Positions 60,201-64,000 of a stretch of 64,000 nt of DNA are shown here, one piece after another. Made by a program: the position numbers and the translations under genes. The notes under the pieces were generated by a model. The model searched no databases and was not told the DNA's origin. It was given only the letters and a program-made list of their open reading frames with translations. The stretch is taken from contig CP119311.1 in the NCBI GenBank assembly GCA_029202545.1, forward strand, positions 2,418,001-2,482,000. The letters run 5' to 3'. Position 1 is the first letter of the stretch. Each line of letters opens with the position of its first letter. Source of the DNA: Candidatus Pseudobacter hemicellulosilyticus (GTDB lineage: Bacteria; Bacteroidota; Bacteroidia; Chitinophagales; Chitinophagaceae).

Positions 60201-60422
60201 CGCTACCTGCGCCTCAAGAACCTGCAGGTGGGCTATACCATCCCCCGGGTACTCACCAACCGGATCAATATTGAAAGAGTGCGGTTCTATTTCCTGGGCA
60301 CTAACCTGTTCTCCTTTGACAATATGAGATCAAGAGGACTGGATCCGGAGCAGGGAAGTCGCGCCGGCTTTGATTATCCCCAGCATAGGATCATCACCCT
60401 CGGTTTGCAGGTAACCCTGTAA
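57207..60422 (+). CDS. SusC-like TonB-dependent receptor (second locus)
   Basis: The protein has 1071 residues with a long N-terminal signal (basic MKKKPNDCAPKRSSQ then ALRLVALLCFLLCSRLLPA). A CarboxypepD_reg domain comes first (VRGTVSDEEGNKLQGVSVFV). The plug follows with VIVVGYGTQKKGDVTASI and PLYVIDGVIKD...IESISVVKDGAAAIYGVKAANGVI, then the barrel ending in LGLQVTL. It imports an unknown oligosaccharide with the SusD partner encoded 42 bp downstream. It is not closely similar to the SusC of the GH31 locus, so the two loci are not recent duplicates. Confidence 0.95.
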   Translation: MKKKPNDCAPKRSSQAPLALRLVALLCFLLCSRLLPAQTSPLVRGTVSDEEGNKLQGVSVFVKSTGRGVATNEEGVFSVPVNNPEQDTLVFTYTGYLTKEVPVKGKTLLNQVLTKSGTSMDEVIVVGYGTQKKGDVTASISTIKSGDISRSTAVNTASALVGKVSGISNRTSQGTPGSTTNLQIRNLGTPLYVIDGVIKDESQFNNLDMHDIESISVVKDGAAAIYGVKAANGVILVKTKRGATGKATINFNSYTGWQTWTRFPELASAYDWVRATYEGQVNSGVYTGNPDETRAELEKWRTGYYDPATGEDYRGYDWSQYARKNVPQNYVSMNASGGSDKVNYYVSLSGISQDAVFKDFKYERRNFQGNMDAKITKRLTFGMSLNGRIETRDNPGLVGDDDYYGARYGLYRNPPTYRPYANDNELYPNRLPDPATNHALMSKDISGFYDEKWRVLQGNWDVRYETPIPGLTAKMLYSYYYANKRRDNFEKSWQAYTYNPATDNYDITYTKPDSWLQKDNENVEENLYQFSLNYDRTFNKVHKVSAVAVSEFFERKSNRLRIGQSPAVSNFIPVIYYTEKTIQYLDDWAAEYATIGFSGRLRYDYASRYYIGFSGRYDGSWKFPTNKRWGFFPSVEAGWRISGEEFFKNSPLYDIFNEVKLRASYGEMGDDNIAGYADYAYVGGYTFNQGAAVINPNSGAVIGSQSRGIPITNVTWITSKMMNIGLDFGLLNNKLTASVDGFYRKREGMPGVRTEALLPLEAGFNAPMETLPNTDMHIGIDGMITWRDKIGAVNYTAGVNATFARHRIGDRYGEIYFNSWDKYRWATQDRWANVYGGANTWAAEVIGRFTSQEQIDNYPVIHDEQGNRTVLPGDFIYKDINGDGRIDGYDERPLGYGEGLPYFTFGINLGAEWKGFDIAADFAGATMQTIVLDLEAKWPFQNGGNSPAYILNDRWHRADVLDPNSEWIEGRWPAIRTVDIWGSGGSYRRWNSFFMNNTRYLRLKNLQVGYTIPRVLTNRINIERVRFYFLGTNLFSFDNMRSRGLDPEQGSRAGFDYPQHRIITLGLQVTL

Positions 60423-60464
60423 GTCAATACCCAACACTGGATGCTAACGGTTAAAAAGACGATT

Positions 60465-62366
60465 ATGAAAAAAGTAAGAAACTATATAGGACTTGTATTC
60501 CTTCTCCTGGCAATATTGCCCGGCTGTTCCAAATGGATGGACCGGGATTCCCGGGATATCCTGACAGAAGACCAGGCCTTCTCTTCCTATGACGGCGTGA
60601 ACAGTATCATAGCCGGGTTCTATTCCCGCCTGCGGGATGAGCAGGATTTTATCACTGATGGTAATTCAGAAGATATCAACCGCTGGGATGAAGCCCTGCG
60701 TGGCACCGGTGTATACAACCAGCTGGACTACGGCATTGGCTATCGTACCTATTGGGACTATACCCTTATTCGGGATATCAATGTGTTCCTGCGCGACCTG
60801 GAAGAAAAGGGTAGCCAGCTGCGGGATACCGATAAGAAATTCTTCCATGCTGAAGGCCGCTTTCTTCGGGCCTATGTATACTTTGAGCTGGTCAAACGCA
60901 TGGGCGGCGTGCCCCTGGTCACGGAAGTATTTGACTATACCGCCGGCGCCAAAGCGGAGGATTATACCAGGCCCCGCGCTAAAGAATCCGAGGTCTATGA
61001 TTTTATTGGATCAGAGGTGGATGCTATCAAAGAGGACCTGGTTACTGCAAGCCCCGCTGCTAACAGGGCTTCCAAAGGAGCAGCCCTGGCGCTGAAGTCA
61101 AGGACTATGCTGTATGCTGCTACTATTGCCAAATACACGCCGGACAGACCGGCGCTGAATCTCACCACACCCGGCGGTGAAGTGGGCATTGATGCACAAA
61201 AGGCCAATGACTATTTCCGCAGTTCGCTGGCTGCCTCAGAAGAGCTGCTGTTGCTGAATTACAGCCTGTACAATGCGCATACTGATAAGGCCACCAATTT
61301 TTATGAGATGGGCATCCGCAAGACCAGCAACCCGGAGCTGATCTTTATAAAAGACTATGACGGGGTGCAGCTGCTCAACCAGTTCACCGGCAGGAATATT
61401 GCCCGCTCTATCCGGTCTACAGCTATCGGTGGGTCACTCACCAACCCGGTGCTGAACCTGCTGGAAGATTATGAAAAGCTGGACAATACGGAAGCAGCCT
61501 TCGTGACGCTGCAAAGCGGCAGCGAGACCGTGGAAGATATGAACAGCAACAGTTCTGCGCTGAACTATAAAGTATATGATAATGCCGGGGATATTTTCCT
61601 CGATCGGGATCCTCGCCTCCAGGGCACGGTACTGGCCCCTGGTTCGTCCTTTAAAGGAAAAAATCTTCAGTTCTGGGCGGGCCTGGCTGTCTGGAATGCA
61701 GGTACTGGCGGTTATGATTTCCGGTATGTACAGCAGATGAACGACCTGCTCAGCACCAATAACCAGCTGAAATATTATGATGGCCGGCAGATCACCGGGG
61801 ACGATGGTCCGCACCGCAGCAGTGATGATGTGTCGCATACGGGTTTCCTGCTCCGCAAATATGTAGACCAGGAAGCAGGTGCCGACGTGGCCGGAAAAAG
61901 TACGGTGGCGTATATACGCTTCCGGCTGGGTGAGATCTACCTCAATGCGGCCGAAGCTGCCTTTGAATTGAACGAACCCGCCAAAGCGTTGGGCTGGATC
62001 CGTGACCTGCGCCGCAGGGCAGGCTTCCCCGTGGATATAACCAGTGTTACGTTGGAAGCTATCCGCCATGAGCGCCGGGTGGAGCTGGCTTTTGAGGACC
62101 ATCGTTTCTATGATGCCAAAAGATGGCGCATTGCCGACCAGTTATGGGATGGCGGCGCCGGCAATGAGCATGCCGTGCTGCGGGTGTTATGGCCTTACAA
62201 GGTCTACAGGCCGGGCCATGCCAGTGATGGCAAATGGATCTATCGCCGGATGAAAGCCATCAAAAGGGTAAATCCGCTGCGCTTCCTGGCTGGCAACTAC
62301 TATTCGGAGATCCCAGCCGATGCTATCAGCCGCAACCCGCTCCTGGTCAAGAATCCCAATCATTGA
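60465..62366 (+). CDS. SusD/RagB-like lipoprotein (second locus)
   Basis: The protein has 633 residues from the ATG at 60465 (MKKVRNYIGLVFLLLAILPGC; lipid-attached C21). Family features are FFHAEGRFLRAYVYFELVKRMGGVPLVTEV, KGAALALKSRTMLYAATIAKY, RFRLGEIYLNAAEAAFELNEPAKAL and RHERRVELAFEDHRFYDAKRW. It binds the oligosaccharide at the surface. It is co-transcribed with SusC and with a DUF3823-type lipoprotein gene 22 bp downstream. Confidence 0.95.
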   Translation: MKKVRNYIGLVFLLLAILPGCSKWMDRDSRDILTEDQAFSSYDGVNSIIAGFYSRLRDEQDFITDGNSEDINRWDEALRGTGVYNQLDYGIGYRTYWDYTLIRDINVFLRDLEEKGSQLRDTDKKFFHAEGRFLRAYVYFELVKRMGGVPLVTEVFDYTAGAKAEDYTRPRAKESEVYDFIGSEVDAIKEDLVTASPAANRASKGAALALKSRTMLYAATIAKYTPDRPALNLTTPGGEVGIDAQKANDYFRSSLAASEELLLLNYSLYNAHTDKATNFYEMGIRKTSNPELIFIKDYDGVQLLNQFTGRNIARSIRSTAIGGSLTNPVLNLLEDYEKLDNTEAAFVTLQSGSETVEDMNSNSSALNYKVYDNAGDIFLDRDPRLQGTVLAPGSSFKGKNLQFWAGLAVWNAGTGGYDFRYVQQMNDLLSTNNQLKYYDGRQITGDDGPHRSSDDVSHTGFLLRKYVDQEAGADVAGKSTVAYIRFRLGEIYLNAAEAAFELNEPAKALGWIRDLRRRAGFPVDITSVTLEAIRHERRVELAFEDHRFYDAKRWRIADQLWDGGAGNEHAVLRVLWPYKVYRPGHASDGKWIYRRMKAIKRVNPLRFLAGNYYSEIPADAISRNPLLVKNPNH

Positions 62367-62387
62367 GTTGTATAAAACAATTGCTGT

Positions 62388-63626
62388 ATGAACGTATTCA
62401 AAATAGTTGGCGCGCTTCTGGTCCTGTTCCTGGTAGCAGGGTCCTGCGCTAAAGATAATTACGACAGTCCCGGTTCCGTATTTACCGGACAGTTCACATA
62501 CAAAGGGCAGCCGCTTCCCTGGAACGGCAATAATGATGACGCCAATATCCTGCAGCTGTACCAGCATGGCTTTGGTAAATCCGGCGGCGCTATCAATGTG
62601 CGCACCACCGATGAGGGGCAGTTCAATGCCCTGCTGTTTGATGGCGAGTACCGCGTTATTCCCCGCAATATTATCTATCCATTTGTGTGGGACAACTGGC
62701 CCCGGAAATCCGGTGGCTCGCTGGATACCTTGTCTGTGGCTATCAATGGCCCCACCCACCTGGATATTCCGGTAACGCCGTATTTTGAGATCACGGATGT
62801 ATCGTATGCCGTGGAAGGCACTAACCTGGCGGCTACTTTCCGGATCAGCCAGGTGATTGGTGGCGCTGCTGTGAAGAATGCCTATTGCTACCTGGGCACC
62901 ACGCAGCTGGTGAACAAAAGTACGCAGGTGAGCCAGCAGGTGGCAGTGACGGATATCAGCCAGCCCATCACCATCCGCATTCCTATATCCAGGTACCGGA
63001 CGGCCTATATCAATAACAGCCGGCCCTACGGATTCCTGCGGGTGGCGCTGGAAACGGATGTCTCTACAGAATACCTGTGGTCGCCCGTAGCTAAGGTGGA
63101 AGGACTGCCGGTGGAATTTAAAGAGGTGACAGAAGAATACATGAAAAATTATAAACAGCCATTCACTATCCAGCAGTGGTTTGATGGCCGGCGGGGTAAG
63201 GTGCAGGACTGGCTGGTGACGGCATCGCTGGAACCTACCATGTTTGATGGCTGGAGTGATCGCCTTTTCATGGGCGCAGAGAACTGGTGCGGCGGCAATG
63301 GCCTGTCGGGCGCCGCCTGGCAAACCACGCAATTACCTGCCGGTAAATATGTGTTTACAGGTCGCAGGGGTTGGAACGCCGGTGACCTGAATGGTGGGCT
63401 GGACCGGGCATTCCTGGTGGTATCCAGGACCAGTCAGCTGGAAGTGGAAGGCGCTAATCTTATTGCGCGTGCCGATCTTGCATCACCCGGCAATTCACAG
63501 AGCCTGTCCGTGGATTTTGAACTCACCGAACCTACGCAGGTGAGCCTGGGTTATGCCGTTAATTTCAGACCCAATGAATGCAATGCCGTCTCATTTATCA
63601 GCTTTACGATCTTAAAGGTAGAATAA
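62388..63626 (+). CDS. DUF3823/DUF5013-type lipoprotein, surface glycan-binding candidate
   Basis: The protein has 412 residues with a lipoprotein signal (C20 in VAGSCAKDN). The N-terminal part to about 230 (VFTGQFTYKGQPLPW, FDGEYRVIP, HLDIPVTPYFEITDVSYAV) follows the DUF3823 pattern common right after SusD genes. The C-terminal ~160 residues (LPAGKYVFTGRRGWNAG, DFELTEPTQVSLGYAVNF) follow DUF5013. By position it is the SusE/F-like surface glycan-binding protein of the locus. The families are assigned from memory of pattern. Confidence 0.75.
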   Translation: MNVFKIVGALLVLFLVAGSCAKDNYDSPGSVFTGQFTYKGQPLPWNGNNDDANILQLYQHGFGKSGGAINVRTTDEGQFNALLFDGEYRVIPRNIIYPFVWDNWPRKSGGSLDTLSVAINGPTHLDIPVTPYFEITDVSYAVEGTNLAATFRISQVIGGAAVKNAYCYLGTTQLVNKSTQVSQQVAVTDISQPITIRIPISRYRTAYINNSRPYGFLRVALETDVSTEYLWSPVAKVEGLPVEFKEVTEEYMKNYKQPFTIQQWFDGRRGKVQDWLVTASLEPTMFDGWSDRLFMGAENWCGGNGLSGAAWQTTQLPAGKYVFTGRRGWNAGDLNGGLDRAFLVVSRTSQLEVEGANLIARADLASPGNSQSLSVDFELTEPTQVSLGYAVNFRPNECNAVSFISFTILKVE

Positions 63627-63627
63627 C

Positions 63628-64000
63628 ATGCCAATGACTGTCAACAAAACCATCCGTCCCTTTCTTGTCCGAACGCTTTGCCTGTTCATGGGCGTCAGCA
63701 GCCTGTTGCGCTGCCAGGCGCAGGAAACAATATTGCATACCCTGCAGGGCCCGCAAAGCAGCCTGCAATTATATCGCTATGCCCCGGATCAGTATGGGGT
63801 CCGTTTCCTGCTCAATAGCAGCACGGCTCAATACGGGCAGCAGCAACCGATAGCAGTGGAAGTAGTAACAGAGAATGGCAATGCTGCCTGGTATACGGCT
63901 GCTTATTCCGCGCTCAGCGATCTCGGCGGACAACAATACCTGGCCACCGGTGCGCTGACCAGTCCCAATGGGTCTGTGTTTGCGTTTGCAGATACTTTTC
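63628..64000 (+). CDS. Exported or lipid-anchored protein, truncated by window edge
   Basis: The frame is open from the ATG at 63628, one base after the preceding stop, to the end (124 codons visible). The N-terminus (RPFLVRTLCLFMGVSSLLRC before QAQ) is a signal peptide, either a lipoprotein type with C29 or a normal one cleaved before QE. The following beta-rich sequence has no recognisable motif yet. As the fourth gene of the operon it is likely the enzyme or binding protein that defines the substrate. Confidence 0.7.
   Translation, partial: MPMTVNKTIRPFLVRTLCLFMGVSSLLRCQAQETILHTLQGPQSSLQLYRYAPDQYGVRFLLNSSTAQYGQQQPIAVEVVTENGNAAWYTAAYSALSDLGGQQYLATGALTSPNGSVFAFADTF

Noticed and set aside
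1..64000. CRISPR array, insertion sequence, prophage or restriction/defence island
   Set aside because: No regularly spaced repeats, transposase, integrase, capsid, methylase or nuclease genes of these kinds were seen.

Overview
The window is chromosomal DNA from a member of the Bacteroidota, most likely a soil-type Chitinophagaceae (inference). The evidence is two SusC/SusD loci, a PorP/SprF type IX secretion protein, a hybrid two-component regulator of the Bacteroidota polysaccharide-utilisation type, Bacteroidota-only membrane families (DUF4293, DUF6427), the lineage form of UvrA, and recurrent TAnnTTTG -7 boxes. GC is moderate and gene density is high. There is no sign of a plasmid, prophage or CRISPR array.

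Region 1 (1-19 kb) is mainly core metabolism and stress response. It holds metG, a tandem pair of S66 LD-carboxypeptidases, oxyR, a Kup potassium transporter, two envelope proteins, purQ, a DsbD-type thiol system (a separate alpha-domain protein followed by full DsbD), a pair of very small genes, an ECF sigma factor and uvrA. Region 2 (19-31 kb) has a LytS/LytTR sensor-regulator pair, glyA, a sugar-nucleotidyltransferase, a NatAB-like ABC exporter, a COG2509 flavoprotein, and an exported coiled-coil protein. That protein resembles the C-terminal tail of BlaR1/M56 proteins and lies behind two phased inverted repeats. Region 3 (31-34 kb) holds dnaA behind about 0.9 kb of non-coding DNA, a tRNA-Ser(GCU) and an ORF6N-domain gene.

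Region 4 (34-50 kb) starts with a compact alpha-glucan locus (DUF6377-type regulator, SusC, SusD, GH31). It is followed by an EamA exporter and an alkylation-repair operon in which the classical Ada protein is split: an AraC-MGMT fusion, a stand-alone Ada metal-binding domain and AlkB. Several exported proteins follow, including a beta-trefoil protein and a CehA-like PHP hydrolase. Region 5 (50-64 kb) has a lipoprotein, a cupin, KptA (RNA 2'-phosphotransferase), a 1349-residue hybrid two-component system, and, divergent from it, PorP/SprF followed by a second SusC/SusD operon. That operon continues with a DUF3823/DUF5013 lipoprotein and a gene cut by the window edge.

Several signals are not explained by the genes. 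A short dispersed repeat (core TGGTTCGTCC) sits at 3' gene flanks in eight intergenic copies. Promoter -7 boxes at metG and glyA, and less closely uvrA, abut the start codon, predicting leaderless or nearly leaderless mRNAs. Palindromic operators precede oxyR, the ORF6N gene and the BlaR1-tail gene.
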